This document shows positions 25,505 through 34,796 of a stretch of DNA of 45,450 nucleotides, piece after piece; position 1 is the first letter of the stretch, and every line of letters begins with the position of its first letter. The DNA is from an uncultured Lachnospiraceae bacterium. GTDB taxonomy: Bacteria > Bacillota > Clostridia > Lachnospirales > Lachnospiraceae. The notes beneath the pieces were generated by a model. That model worked only from the letters and a program-made list of their open reading frames with translations, made no database searches and was not told the origin of the DNA. Made by a program: the position numbers and the translations under genes. The stretch lies in assembly GCA_902793845.1 (NCBI GenBank), contig CADBFE010000027.1, positions 10,496-55,945 of the forward strand. Reading direction: 5' to 3'.

Positions 25505-26272
25505 TTATATATGTGCAAGTACTCCGACGTAATCTCCCATTATGCCTCTCATCTTCTGAAGGGCCCTTGTATGGAGCTGGGAAATCCTCGATTCGGTTAC
25601 TTCAAGTACCTGACTGATCTCTTTGAGCGTCAGTTCCTCATAATAGTATAAAAGAACTACCTTTTTCTCGTTATCAGAGAGCTCTTCCAAAGCCTGGGCG
25701 AGCATCTCTCTCATCTCACTGTTGTCAAGAGCCTCCTCCGGCGTGATCATATGACCTGCCTGATGGGGATCGTTGGCAACCTCCGCTCCCGAATCCATAT
25801 ACTCATTTAACGATACGAGATTGGTGCACTTCATCTGTGACTGCCATTCAAGGAGATCGTCTCCGCTGATTCCAAGTGCCTCTGCGATCTCTTCATCGGT
25901 AGCCGGATGACCCGTCTTTTCCTCGACCTGCTTTATCGCAGCATCGATCTGCTTCTGCCTCTGGCGGACTGTTCTTGGTATCCAGTCATTTTTTCTAATC
26001 TGATCGAGTATAGCTCCCCTGATACGCAGGGATGCATATGTCTCAAACTTGATCCCCTTTCGGTAATCAAATTTATCAATCGCATCGATGAGTCCGAATG
26101 TACCGTAGCTCACCAGGTCCTCGTACTCAACATTGTATCCCAGATACATTACCAGGCGGCCTGCCACAAGCTTTACAAGCGGCGCATACTCAAGTATTAA
26201 TTTTTCACGCAATGCCGAATCCCCGAGTCTGGTATAATCTTCCCAGAGTCTCTTCTTTGCATTCTCGTCCAT
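25505..26272 (-). CDS. fliA: Flagellar sigma factor FliA/SigD (sigma-28)
   Basis: A 255-residue sigma-28 of the FliA/SigD/WhiG family, which directs RNA polymerase to late flagellar and chemotaxis genes. Region 2 reads VEYEDLVSYGTFGLIDAIDK and FDYRKGIKFETYASLRIRGA (with ILDQIRKNDWIPR); region 3 has TGHPATDEEIAEALGIS; region 4 has ELTLKEISQVLEVTESRISQ. These signatures and the length are diagnostic. It lies within the chemotaxis cluster between orf97 and fapA, the usual clostridial arrangement. No FlgM anti-sigma gene is in the window. The ribosome site before the ATG is weak. Confidence 0.95.
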   Translation of the reverse strand: MDENAKKRLWEDYTRLGDSALREKLILEYAPLVKLVAGRLVMYLGYNVEYEDLVSYGTFGLIDAIDKFDYRKGIKFETYASLRIRGAILDQIRKNDWIPRTVRQRQKQIDAAIKQVEEKTGHPATDEEIAEALGISGDDLLEWQSQMKCTNLVSLNEYMDSGAEVANDPHQAGHMITPEEALDNSEMREMLAQALEELSDNEKKVVLLYYYEELTLKEISQVLEVTESRISQLHTRALQKMRGIMGDYVGVLAHI

Positions 26273-26304
26273 TTACTGCCCAACCCTTTATATTATTTTA
26301 AAAA

Positions 26305-26598
26305 TTATTTTCTGAAGATTTCTCCGTCGTCATCTTCTTCATCATCTTCAAGAATATCATCATAAGACCGCTTCATATCAAAGTTGTCCGCTATCATTTT
26401 GATAGCCAGACCAACAAATGCAAACAGCATCATCGATATAAACATTGTCAGCAGCATAACCTTAAGATCCGAACCTTTTGACAGGCATATGATCATGGAT
26501 ATAAGCCCTGCCAGCAGTGTAAAGAGCGGTGGGAAATGCTTGGTATTCAGATTATTTCTTTTTAACGGAGCCGCTTTGTGCTCATCAATATTTTCCAT
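26305..26598 (-). CDS. Small membrane protein between cheD and fliA, unknown function
   Basis: A 97-residue protein with a basic N-terminus (APLKRNNLNTKHFPPL), two membrane segments (about residues 24-40 and 48-68) and a strongly acidic cytoplasmic tail (DILEDDEEDDDGEI). No domain recognised. It lies 18 bp after cheD and 32 bp before fliA, so it belongs to the chemotaxis transcript. A small membrane gene at this position is seen in related motility clusters, but no function has been assigned to it that I can cite. Confidence 0.78.
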   Translation of the reverse strand: MENIDEHKAAPLKRNNLNTKHFPPLFTLLAGLISMIICLSKGSDLKVMLLTMFISMMLFAFVGLAIKMIADNFDMKRSYDDILEDDEEDDDGEIFRK

Positions 26599-26616
26599 TA
26601 CGAAACAACCGCCTGA

Positions 26617-27111
26617 CTAAATCATTTTAGGAGTCTTACCGACTGCCTTTATCTCATAATCCCCTGTCTGAGGATAATAGACTACAGTACGACCGTAGTT
26701 TTCACCGCAGTCCTCAGCCTTTAAGGGGATGCCCAGTTTCTTTAAAGCTGCCTTTGATGCCTCAACATTTCTCTGACCGATACCGAGGAGCTCCGTCTTG
26801 TTCTGAAAAGCAAACATCTGGGCACCTCCGGCGATCTTTGCTTCCATCCGGGATTTTTTACAGCCCATCTTTTCCATACGACTCACCAGCTCAGGTATAC
26901 CTGTATCTGCAAATTTGGCGATATTCTGGTTACTTGATACCGCTGTGGAATCAGGGAGCATGACATGTACGAGTCCTCCTATCTTTAGCATGGTATCCCT
27001 AATGGCAATACCTACACATGATCCGAGGCCTATAGTCGTGATCGTATCAGAGTCTTTTACTATATTCATGTCGGCTATTCCGACTTTTACGCAATTTACT
27101 GCATCTGCCAT
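26617..27111 (-). CDS. cheD: CheD chemoreceptor glutamine deamidase
   Basis: A 164-residue CheD, which deamidates specific receptor glutamines and, in Bacillus-type systems, binds and stimulates CheC. The catalytic Cys32 is in TIGLGSCVGIAIRD and His49 is in GGLVHVMLP, with the AKIAGGAQMF segment further on. The C-terminal part (NVEASKAALKKLGIPLKAED) is typical. The gene follows cheC by 37 bp, so both partners of the adaptation loop are made together. A GGAAG ribosome site precedes the ATG. Confidence 0.96.
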   Translation of the reverse strand: MADAVNCVKVGIADMNIVKDSDTITTIGLGSCVGIAIRDTMLKIGGLVHVMLPDSTAVSSNQNIAKFADTGIPELVSRMEKMGCKKSRMEAKIAGGAQMFAFQNKTELLGIGQRNVEASKAALKKLGIPLKAEDCGENYGRTVVYYPQTGDYEIKAVGKTPKMI

Positions 27112-27148
27112 CTTTACTTCCAGTTAAAACAATTTCCCTTTTACACGA

Positions 27149-27763
27149 TTAAAATCCGAGAGCTGTGAGGATCTTGGAATATGATGTCTCATCAGGCACA
27201 AGGATAAAGTATCCGGACAAATCCATATCATCGGTAAAGTCCGTCTGAATGAGGAGCATCTTGTCTCCGACAGCACCAAACTCTATGGCAGGCACGGAAA
27301 GTATGGCCCCGGCCATATCGATACACAGCTCGGGAACCGAAGGATATATGGTTAAATTCGTCAATGTGGAGAGCGAATTAAGATATGCACCGGCGATAAT
27401 ATTACCAATCTCCTTAAGGGCTGAGGCCTCCATCTCGGTGAAATCCTCACCGGTGATCTCCATACCCATAAGTTTAGATACCATATGTCTTGCAGATTCT
27501 TTCTTTTGCATGAACATGATACTGCCGTTTATATCTCCCTCAACCACAAGGTATATGCCGGCTACTATCTGGTCCTCGCCGCCCATGGTGGTACCAACCT
27601 CTTTAAATTCCATGAGGTTTACCTTGGGTACTGCCATGTCTACCTTGCATCCCATCATCTGGGAGAGCGCGGTAGTCGCGTTGCCGGCACCGATATTGCC
27701 GATTTCTTTCAGTACATCAAAGTACTGATCGCCCATTTCAGAAACATTGATTGGTTTATCCAT
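27149..27763 (-). CDS. cheC: CheC, CheY-phosphate phosphatase
   Basis: A 204-residue CheC, which dephosphorylates CheY-P and interacts with CheD. Both phosphatase motifs, D/S-xxx-E-xx-N, are complete: D16/E20/N23 in LKEIGNIGAGNATTALSQMM and S115/E119/N122 in LKEIGNIIAGAYLN. Their double presence defines CheC rather than CheX. GAGG stands 7 bp before the ATG. FliY in this window carries the same two motifs, so this organism has at least two CheY-P phosphatases. Confidence 0.96.
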   Translation of the reverse strand: MDKPINVSEMGDQYFDVLKEIGNIGAGNATTALSQMMGCKVDMAVPKVNLMEFKEVGTTMGGEDQIVAGIYLVVEGDINGSIMFMQKKESARHMVSKLMGMEITGEDFTEMEASALKEIGNIIAGAYLNSLSTLTNLTIYPSVPELCIDMAGAILSVPAIEFGAVGDKMLLIQTDFTDDMDLSGYFILVPDETSYSKILTALGF

Positions 27764-27831
27764 TTTTACCTCATTTCTGTTTGAAAGAAAAGCGCATCGG
27801 CGTTTTCTTTCAAACTTCTCTCCTGTATAAA

Positions 27832-28302
27832 TTATGCCTCTGCAAATACAGCATTAATATCGAGAAGCGAGATAAGAGCTCCGTCCTGCTTGCCTACTCC
27901 CATTACATATCCGCTGTGTTCATCGCGGTTATCAAATGAGACTTTCTCGACTTCATCCGAATTGATATTTACAACTTCCTTTACGGAATCCACCATGATA
28001 CCTACCAGTTCATGGCCTGTCTTTATGATGATGATCCTCGTATCCTTTGTGATCTCATCAGGCTCAAGTCCCATCTTGATACGCAGGCTCATTACGGGTA
28101 CGATGACACCACGGAGGTTGATCACGCCCTTTAAGTATGAAGGCACCTTGGGAACTCTGGTAATGCTCTGCATACGGACAATGTTGTCAATGTAGCTGAT
28201 GTCAACGCCGTACTGCTCTTCGCCAATGTTTACAACTATATACTGAGTGATCTGGTTTGTAGAAAGTTCGTTTTTTTCTGTAGTAGTTAATTCGTAAGCC
28301 AT
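27832..28302 (-). CDS. cheW: CheW chemotaxis coupling protein
   Basis: A 156-residue adaptor linking receptors to CheA. It shows the usual order: QYIVVNIGEEQYGVDISYID, VRMQSITRVPKVPSYLKGVI, NLRGVIVPVMSLRIKMGL and the C-terminal GYVMGVGKQDGALISLLDIN. The NLRG turn matches the receptor-contact region of the SH3-like CheW fold. AGGAGG precedes the ATG. It is separated from cheA by 20 bp and from cheC by 68 bp. Confidence 0.97.
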   Translation of the reverse strand: MAYELTTTEKNELSTNQITQYIVVNIGEEQYGVDISYIDNIVRMQSITRVPKVPSYLKGVINLRGVIVPVMSLRIKMGLEPDEITKDTRIIIIKTGHELVGIMVDSVKEVVNINSDEVEKVSFDNRDEHSGYVMGVGKQDGALISLLDINAVFAEA

Positions 28303-28322
28303 CTTAATATCCTCCTGTTTTA

Positions 28323-30449
28323 TTAAATAATTGCGTTAGAGTCAAGGATAAGAGCAATCTCACCATCACCGAGGATAGTGGCACCGCTGATAAACTTACA
28401 CTTGTTGATATATTTGCCCATTGACTTGATAACGATTTCCTGCTGACCGATAAGCTCGTCAACCACAAGGCCTGCAAGCTTGTCGCCCTTCTTTACGATG
28501 ACAACTACCATGTTGGCGTCAGGTTTTCTCTCTGACTGGCAGTCGAGCATCTCATCAAGTCTGATAATGGGGATAACTGTACCTCTAAGGTGTATAACCT
28601 CTTTTGACTGGACGATCTTGATATCGGAAGGAGAGATATCCTCGATAGTCTGGATCGAGCCAAGTGATATAGCATACTTCTCGCCGCCTACAACTACCAT
28701 GAGTGCCTGGATGATTGCAAGTGTAAGAGGCAGTCTGATGATGAATGTAGATCCCTCACCAAGTTTTGTCTTTACCTCTACCTCACCGGAAAGAGCCTCG
28801 ATCTTGGACTTAACCACATCAAGACCAACGCCTCGTCCGGATACGTCAGAAACCTTTTTGGCAGTTGAGAATGAAGGCATAAAGAGGAGCTGGATGATGT
28901 CGTCATCGTCTGTGGCATATGCCTGCTCTTCTGTCATGATGCCTCTCTCGATAGCCTTCTGTCTTACAGAATCAGTATCGATACCGTTACCGTCATCCCT
29001 TACCTCGATGACAACATTGTTACCATCCTGGTAAGCATCGAGGAAGATCGAGCCAACCTCGGGCTTGCCACGCTGTGCTCTGACCTCAGCTGACTCAAGT
29101 CCGTGATCTGCAGAGTTACGAAGGAGATGCATGAGGGGATCACCGATCTCATCTACCACTGTACGGTCAAGTTCTGTCTCCTCACCTGACATGTAGAGTT
29201 CCATAGGCTTGTCAAGCTTTTTGGAGAGGTCTCTGATCATGCGAGGGAACTTGTTAACAACGCTCTCGATAGGCACCATTCGAACCTTCATAACAGATTC
29301 ATGGAGGTTTGTGGTAACACTCTCAAGATATTCAATATGCTCATTTATCGAATTTGAACCGGAACCTGATGAAGAGCTTGCAGTAGCGGCACTTACGAGC
29401 GAGTTCTTTGCAATGATAAGCTCTGATACGAGGTTCATGAGTACATCGAGTTTCTCAATGTCTACACGGATCGTATGGCTTACCTGGGGCTTGCCTGCAG
29501 CCTTCTTGTCGCCCTGCTTCTGGCTACCCTGAGCTGTGGGAGATGCCTTGCCTGCGGGAGCTACCTCATTCTTGGCAGGTGCTGCCTGCTTGGTCTCTGC
29601 CTTAGGCGTCTCCTTTTCCTCTTCCTTTGGCTCTTCTGCCATATCATCTCCGGGAGTATTTACTGTATACTCTCCGATGAAACAGTCAGCGATCTCGGAT
29701 ACATTCTTTACAGCCTGTACGATCTTGTCAGGTGTACTCTCCGATCCGATGATCATGCAGAAATCAGATTCAAATTTCTCATCTTCTATATCCTGTGTGG
29801 AAGGATCCGTGGTGATGATCTCACCAAGCTCCTCTATAGCCTTAAATACGAGGAATGCTCTTGCGGCCTTTAATATACAGCCGTCCTGAACGACTACATT
29901 TAATCCGTAAAGCTTCTTGCCGGAATTAACCGCATCATCAAGCTTTTTATAATCCGCTTCCTTGATGACAACCGAGTCCCACTTGTTGCCGGATGCAGCT
30001 TCCTTTGCAGGAGCCTCAGCCTTTTTCTCTTCAGCGGGAGCCTTGGCTGCACTGTCATCGCCATCACTGCCGTCAAGCATGGCATTGAGAGCTTTTATAA
30101 TAGGCTGATTGTCATTATCGCCTTCATCCTGGGTCTCTCTGATGTTGCTCACATATTCCTCAAGTGCGTCAAGGCACTGGAACAGTACGTCGACCATCTT
30201 GGCTGAAACCTTGAGTTCTCCGTCTCTTACCTTTGAGAATACGTTCTCCATATCATGGGTCAGGTTCTGCATACGCTTGTATCCCATGGTACCTGCCATA
30301 CCCTTGAATGTATGGGCAGTTCTGAAGATCTCATTTACCGTATCCATGTTCTCTGCATCCTGCTCGAGAGCAAGTACCTGGGTATTTAAGTTCTGAAGAT
30401 GCTCCTCAGACTCATCCAGGAAAATGTCTAAATACTGACTAACGTCCAT
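28323..30449 (-). CDS. cheA: CheA chemotaxis histidine kinase
   Basis: A 708-residue CheA. Hpt domain with phospho-accepting His46 (FRTAHTFKGMAG), an Ala/Lys/Glu-rich linker, a P2 CheY/CheB-binding domain (about 155-268), a second linker of K/P/A repeats (270-325), then dimerisation, the ATPase and CheW-like domains. Nucleotide-binding boxes are intact: HLLRNSADHG at 441-450, DDGNGI at 485-490 and GRGVGLD at 538-544. It phosphorylates CheB, and CheY, which is encoded elsewhere. The gene begins 46 bp after cheB and has a GGAGG site. No odd features. Confidence 0.98.
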   Translation of the reverse strand: MDVSQYLDIFLDESEEHLQNLNTQVLALEQDAENMDTVNEIFRTAHTFKGMAGTMGYKRMQNLTHDMENVFSKVRDGELKVSAKMVDVLFQCLDALEEYVSNIRETQDEGDNDNQPIIKALNAMLDGSDGDDSAAKAPAEEKKAEAPAKEAASGNKWDSVVIKEADYKKLDDAVNSGKKLYGLNVVVQDGCILKAARAFLVFKAIEELGEIITTDPSTQDIEDEKFESDFCMIIGSESTPDKIVQAVKNVSEIADCFIGEYTVNTPGDDMAEEPKEEEKETPKAETKQAAPAKNEVAPAGKASPTAQGSQKQGDKKAAGKPQVSHTIRVDIEKLDVLMNLVSELIIAKNSLVSAATASSSSGSGSNSINEHIEYLESVTTNLHESVMKVRMVPIESVVNKFPRMIRDLSKKLDKPMELYMSGEETELDRTVVDEIGDPLMHLLRNSADHGLESAEVRAQRGKPEVGSIFLDAYQDGNNVVIEVRDDGNGIDTDSVRQKAIERGIMTEEQAYATDDDDIIQLLFMPSFSTAKKVSDVSGRGVGLDVVKSKIEALSGEVEVKTKLGEGSTFIIRLPLTLAIIQALMVVVGGEKYAISLGSIQTIEDISPSDIKIVQSKEVIHLRGTVIPIIRLDEMLDCQSERKPDANMVVVIVKKGDKLAGLVVDELIGQQEIVIKSMGKYINKCKFISGATILGDGEIALILDSNAII

Positions 30450-30495
30450 TTTTCTACCTCCGTTTTATACTTTTTAATTATTATTTTAAGTTCAT

Positions 30496-31587
30496 TCAGG
30501 CGAATACGCCGACTTTTGCCGTGATCTCACCGGCTATCTGGCCGAGCTCCACGGATTTATTTGACAGTCCCGCTCTGTCGGCTGCTTTTGGCATACCGTA
30601 CACTGAACAGGTTTCTTCCGTCTGGGTGATACAGAAGAGATTTCTCTTTATCTTTTTCAGATTGGTAATGCCGTTTGTACCGTCCTGACCCATACCGGTC
30701 ATAACCACGCAGACTATCTCCTCGTATCTTGAATCAATCAGTGATTCATACATATAGTTGGCACAGGGTTTAACTCCCTCTCTCGGAGGCTCATCCGTAT
30801 AGTGAATGGCTCCGTCCCGGCCCAGTACCATATGGCTGCCGCCTCTTGCTATGTACACATGACCTTTCTCCGGTACATCTCCCTCCACGGCTTCCTTTAC
30901 ACTCACGTTGCTGCAGCCATCGAGGCGCTCTGCCAGGGATTTTGTAAATCCCTTTGGCATATGCTGTACCAGCAGTACAGGTGCATCCAGGTTGCTCGGA
31001 AGCAGTGGTATGACCTTTTGCAAGGCTGCCGGGCCTCCCGTAGAACTGGCTATGGCCACTATTTTTTTTGCATTACTCCGCCTTGCCGGCAGAGGTGTCT
31101 TTATACCCGGTGAATCTGTACTCGAGGGTGGGCGCTTCGTCCTGTCTATGGTAAAGAGGTTCTTTACCACCGAAGTCACCCTGTGCTTTGGCATCTTTGA
31201 TGCCGTATCAACTATCTCAAGGAATCTGGCTACATAGGAGCCGTCCTTCATCTCTGCAGCACTGCTTGGCTTTTGTATGAAATCGACTGCACCGAGTTCC
31301 AGTGCCCTGATCGTGACACTGCCGCCCTCCGAAGCCAGCGTTGATGATATGACTACCTTCTCTCCCGAGCCTCTTTTGTTGATTTCCTCCATAAACTGGA
31401 TTCCGTCCATGATCGGCATATTTATATCGAGCAGGATCACATCAAACGACTGATGTTCAAGTATATCAAGGGCTTCACGGCCGTTTCTCGCAACTGCGCC
31501 AACCTCGAATCGTCCATCGGATGTAAGGATATCAGATTCCACTCTTCTCATGAGTGCAGAATCATCGACTATCATAACTTTTTTCAT
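30496..31587 (-). CDS. cheB: CheB receptor methylesterase / response regulator
   Basis: A 363-residue CheB. Receiver domain with Asp54 (VILLDINMPIMDG) and conserved VDDS, an interdomain linker, then the methylesterase with Ser182 in IASSTGGPAAL, His209 in LVQHMPKGFT and Asp302 in TGMGQDGTNG. It removes methyl groups from chemoreceptors when phosphorylated by CheA. Its opposite, CheR, is not in this window. First gene of the chemotaxis unit: a SigA-like promoter is 34-61 bp upstream, and GGAG precedes the ATG. Confidence 0.97.
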   Translation of the reverse strand: MKKVMIVDDSALMRRVESDILTSDGRFEVGAVARNGREALDILEHQSFDVILLDINMPIMDGIQFMEEINKRGSGEKVVISSTLASEGGSVTIRALELGAVDFIQKPSSAAEMKDGSYVARFLEIVDTASKMPKHRVTSVVKNLFTIDRTKRPPSSTDSPGIKTPLPARRSNAKKIVAIASSTGGPAALQKVIPLLPSNLDAPVLLVQHMPKGFTKSLAERLDGCSNVSVKEAVEGDVPEKGHVYIARGGSHMVLGRDGAIHYTDEPPREGVKPCANYMYESLIDSRYEEIVCVVMTGMGQDGTNGITNLKKIKRNLFCITQTEETCSVYGMPKAADRAGLSNKSVELGQIAGEITAKVGVFA

Positions 31588-31620
31588 AAAATGCGTCTCC
31601 GATACACAATTTCTTGTTAC

Positions 31621-31648
31621 ATTTTAACATATTTTTGATTTTTTACAA
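31621..31648 (-). promoter_or_regulatory. SigA-like promoter of the cheB-to-tetR unit
   Basis: On the minus strand TTGTAA (31643-31648) and TAAAAT (31621-31626) are 16 bp apart, and the -10 is preceded by TG (extended -10, TGTTAAAAT). The start codon of cheB follows at 31587. With the inverted repeat at 31731-31812 behind it, the chemotaxis genes probably start a new transcript here. Confidence 0.6.
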
Positions 31649-31730
31649 TTAAAATAAGTTATGGGTGTCATGTTTTTCCGAATAAAATATCATAAATGGA
31701 ATGATATTAGGTATAGAAATAAAAAGGGAC

Positions 31731-31812
31731 GTTTACAAAAATAATCCCCTCCCACACTATTAGCCTGCTCCGCGGCTAAAGGTGTGTGGGAGGGGAAACA
31801 TTTTCGTAAACT
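31731..31812. repeat. 82-bp imperfect inverted repeat between pilZ and cheB (terminator or MITE-like)
   Basis: The ends GTTTACAAAAAT and its partner (GTAAAC at 31807-31812) pair almost perfectly. Inside them CCCCTCCCACAC and GTGTGGGAGGGG form a 12-bp perfect GC-rich stem, and TTAGCC/GGCTAA a third one. On the minus strand the stem is followed by ATTATTTTTG, so it can end the flagellar transcript about 60 bp past pilZ. The length and paired ends beyond what termination needs also fit a small non-autonomous mobile element; no target duplication was evident. Confidence 0.7.
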
Positions 31813-31862
31813 GTTGGTTTAAGGTTTTAGAAGGTTTTAGATACAAAATATCTGTATATTAT

Positions 31863-32573
31863 TTAATTTGATTTGCGATGGAGGCGTTCCTGCTCAAAGA
31901 TATATTTAACTATCTCATCCTGGTCCTGATTTGAGATGTGATAGAATTTACCGCGGTACTCCGTATTTTTAGGATTGTTCGGAGCGGGACGCTCTGCGAT
32001 CAGCAAAAACAACAGATCAAACTTTCTGGGTGCATTCTTGCCGGGCAGGATAAATTTTATACGGAGATATCTGCCGGGCTCATAATGCTCTGACGATATA
32101 AATCTCATACCGCCGCCGCTGATATCTATGATGACGCACTTGCCCTCGGGCTCCGGCATAAAGTTAAGGAGTCCTGTCTCATCAAATTTATCCACATCAT
32201 CCTTAAGGACTTCACATGAGTTCATGCCGACGACACAGTCAAATCTGTAAAACTCTCTCCTCTGCAGCTTTACAAGGTCCGTAACCTGGGTAAACGAGAG
32301 GATAAAAAGATTGTCCTCCTTAAATCTGGCAGCAACCTTCAGTCTGCATCCATACATGCCCTTCTTGGCATAGAAAGTCGCCTCAAACTCAGCACCAACA
32401 GGGAGCAGTACAATCTTTGTACCCTCCATAGGCATCAGCACTTCAATATTGCCGTCATCGGTAAAATCAAATACTTTCGAGACGTATGTTTTGTCTGCTT
32501 CGTCTCCGGACACATAGGGAACAATCGCGATTTTGTCTCCGGGTCTTACTACTTCTTCGATATCAAGGCTCAT
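31863..32573 (-). CDS. PilZ-domain c-di-GMP receptor, YcgR-like flagellar brake
   Basis: A 236-residue protein with an N-terminal YcgR-like beta domain (about 1-100) and a C-terminal PilZ domain. The c-di-GMP site is complete: the RxxxR motif in LQRREFYRFD near residue 108, and the DxSxxG motif in VIIDISGGGMRFIS near residue 150. Such proteins bind the motor or stator and slow rotation when c-di-GMP is high. The start codon overlaps the end of flhG by 11 bp. Last gene of the flagellar operon before the long inverted repeat. Also called YpfA/DgrA in other species. Confidence 0.92.
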   Translation of the reverse strand: MSLDIEEVVRPGDKIAIVPYVSGDEADKTYVSKVFDFTDDGNIEVLMPMEGTKIVLLPVGAEFEATFYAKKGMYGCRLKVAARFKEDNLFILSFTQVTDLVKLQRREFYRFDCVVGMNSCEVLKDDVDKFDETGLLNFMPEPEGKCVIIDISGGGMRFISSEHYEPGRYLRIKFILPGKNAPRKFDLLFLLIAERPAPNNPKNTEYRGKFYHISNQDQDEIVKYIFEQERLHRKSN

Positions 32574-33465
32574 GAGTTTTCTTCGTGTTGGCTACTATAT
32601 GGGAAAAGAAAGCAGCCATCCCTCTCTTTCTGATATTTCCTTCTGTTTCCATATTCATCAGCCTCCTGGTTATGTCCTCGTAGGCCTTTGTCGACTTTGC
32701 CGAAGGATAGGCAATAGATACGGGGGTCTGCTGCATGACGGCGCCTACAAGCTTGTCGTCATGGGGTACAGAACCTGTATATTCAAGATCGAGTCCCAGG
32801 TATCTTGAGACTACGGAATTAAGCTTTTTAAATAATGACTTACCCTCTTCCTCAGATCCTACACGGTTTGCGATAACCTTGATCTTGGAATTATCCTTTG
32901 AAAATCTCGGATGTCTGTTGAGGGCTTTGATCAAAGAATATGAATCCGTGATGGACGTAGGCTCCGGCGTGGTGACAACGATTATCTCACCGCTGGCTAC
33001 CAGAAAGTCCATGACTGCATCGGCAATACCCGCACCTGTATCGATGATGATCACATCGGCGATGGCATCAAGTTTTGCAAGATTCTGGATAATATATTCA
33101 AGATATTTTCTGTCAAGGTTTGAGAGTCCGGCGATACCCGATCCGCCTGAGATAAATCCCACGTCTCCCGGGCCCCAGGTGATGATATCCGTGATCTCCT
33201 TGCCCTGATAAATAAGGTCACAGAAATTATGCTTTGGCACTGTACCAAACATGATCTCAATGTTGGCAAGACCAAAGTCCGCATCGAGGATGATCACCCT
33301 CTTGCCAAGCTTTTTAAACTGGAGAGCCAGATTGATGGCAGTATTGGACTTACCGACACCGCCCTTACCACTGGTGACAGTGATGACTCTCGACAAGGGG
33401 CGTTTGCTCACCTTGTTTTCCTGGCCTGACTTTATTAGATTTCTAAGCTGTGTTGCCTGATCCAT
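32563..33465 (-). CDS. flhG: FlhG (FleN/YlxH), MinD-like ATPase controlling flagellar number
   Basis: A 300-residue ParA/MinD-family ATPase. The deviant Walker A motif KGGVGKS is at residues 34-40, then LDADFGLANIEIMFG, and the switch II-like segment IIDTGAGIADAVMDF. The N-terminal MDQATQLRNLIKS contains the short helix with a conserved glutamine that activates FlhF in this family. It sets the number and placement of flagella together with FlhF, encoded 3 bp upstream. Length fits. The end runs into pilZ. Confidence 0.95.
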   Translation of the reverse strand: MDQATQLRNLIKSGQENKVSKRPLSRVITVTSGKGGVGKSNTAINLALQFKKLGKRVIILDADFGLANIEIMFGTVPKHNFCDLIYQGKEITDIITWGPGDVGFISGGSGIAGLSNLDRKYLEYIIQNLAKLDAIADVIIIDTGAGIADAVMDFLVASGEIIVVTTPEPTSITDSYSLIKALNRHPRFSKDNSKIKVIANRVGSEEEGKSLFKKLNSVVSRYLGLDLEYTGSVPHDDKLVGAVMQQTPVSIAYPSAKSTKAYEDITRRLMNMETEGNIRKRGMAAFFSHIVANTKKTHEP

Positions 33466-33468
33466 TTA

Positions 33469-34770
33469 TTATTTATCACCACTTAAGTTTTCTCCGCCAA
33501 GAAGCTTTTTGACAATATTCTGGGGGGAGAATTTCTCGATATCATCCGGTACGTTCTGGCCACATGTCACATAGCTCATGGGAGCCTCTGTATATATGCG
33601 GAGGTTTAGCAGATTGCCGTACACATCTGTCTCATCAAGTTTTGTAAATATGAGGCGATAGTCAGCCACCGATTTATAAGCATCGGAAATGCTGACAAGA
33701 TCCCTGTACTTTGTGGTAGCCGAGAGTACCAGATATACTTCTGTCTCGGCCTTGCCGTCAAAAAATCTGATAAAGTCTGAGACGGCTTTTTTCTGCTCCT
33801 CATTATGATGAGAATGACCTGCCGTATCCACGAGGATATAATCATACTCCTTATAGAGATCGTAGCATTTCTCAAGATCCTCAAGAGTATAGATAATATG
33901 GAACGGGGTCTCCATTATCTGGGCGTATGTATTAAGCTGGTCTGTAGCCGCTATCCTGTATGTATCAGCCGTAAACATGGCTACATTCTTGCGCTCCATG
34001 ACTTTCAGCTTTGATGCTATTTTTGCCAGGGTCGTCGTCTTGCCGACACCTGTAGGTCCGATGAAAAATACGACCTTGGGAGTCTTTGATGATGAAGGCT
34101 CTATTGTCTCGTTTTTGCCAAACTTAAGTATCATCTTCTGATAGATATGGGAGAGGATATACTCCATATTCATCTCTTCATCAAAAGTCCTTGATACCTC
34201 ATCGATCATCTGATTGGCATATTTCTCACTGACCTCATTATCGGTCATCGTATTATACAAAAGTCTCAGAAAATCAAGCATATCCCTGCCGGGAGCCTGT
34301 TCTCCGGAAGATACGCTGCTCTCTTTTGTATCATGTCTGCCTGCCGCATCATCCTTTGTATATGTGACCGGCTTTTCGGCCTTTACTGTATCAGGCTTTT
34401 CGGATACCTTTACAGGCTCGGCTGCAGGTACCTTTATATCAACCTTAGTGCTTTCTTTATCCTGCTGTTCTGAGAGTTGACGGAGCTTGTCGACAGATGC
34501 TATTGTCTCCTTGATGGACATGGCCTGCTCTTTTGAGATAGCCTCATTACCGGCTTCATCAGCAGGTGCCTTTCCAGGGTTTATGACCGATGCATCTTCC
34601 TCTTCTTTTGCAACCGTTATCTCATAAAGCTTGGGCTTAAGAAAGGAGAAGAATCCTTTCTGTCTGACCTCGCTCTTTTCATTCATTACGATGAAGTTAT
34701 CGCCCAGCTCAGCTGTGGCCCTCTGCATCGCATCTTCTTTTGTCTTGCCTAAAAACTTCTTTATAATCAT
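33469..34770 (-). CDS. flhF: FlhF, SRP-type GTPase for flagellar placement
   Basis: A 433-residue SRP-family GTPase. The B domain at the N-terminus (MIIKKFLGKTKEDAMQRATA) precedes a long charged, low-complexity linker (about 60-155, with KVDIKVPAAEPVKVSEKPD). The NG domain follows: Walker A GPTGVGKTT at 238-246, DTYRIAATDQL, DTAGHSHHN and FTKLDET. FlhF recruits early flagellar components to the assembly site and is stimulated by FlhG. It starts 26 bp after the flhA stop codon. Confidence 0.96.
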   Translation of the reverse strand: MIIKKFLGKTKEDAMQRATAELGDNFIVMNEKSEVRQKGFFSFLKPKLYEITVAKEEEDASVINPGKAPADEAGNEAISKEQAMSIKETIASVDKLRQLSEQQDKESTKVDIKVPAAEPVKVSEKPDTVKAEKPVTYTKDDAAGRHDTKESSVSSGEQAPGRDMLDFLRLLYNTMTDNEVSEKYANQMIDEVSRTFDEEMNMEYILSHIYQKMILKFGKNETIEPSSSKTPKVVFFIGPTGVGKTTTLAKIASKLKVMERKNVAMFTADTYRIAATDQLNTYAQIMETPFHIIYTLEDLEKCYDLYKEYDYILVDTAGHSHHNEEQKKAVSDFIRFFDGKAETEVYLVLSATTKYRDLVSISDAYKSVADYRLIFTKLDETDVYGNLLNLRIYTEAPMSYVTCGQNVPDDIEKFSPQNIVKKLLGGENLSGDK

Positions 34771-34796
34771 CTTTTCGTATATCGTCCCGATTTATT

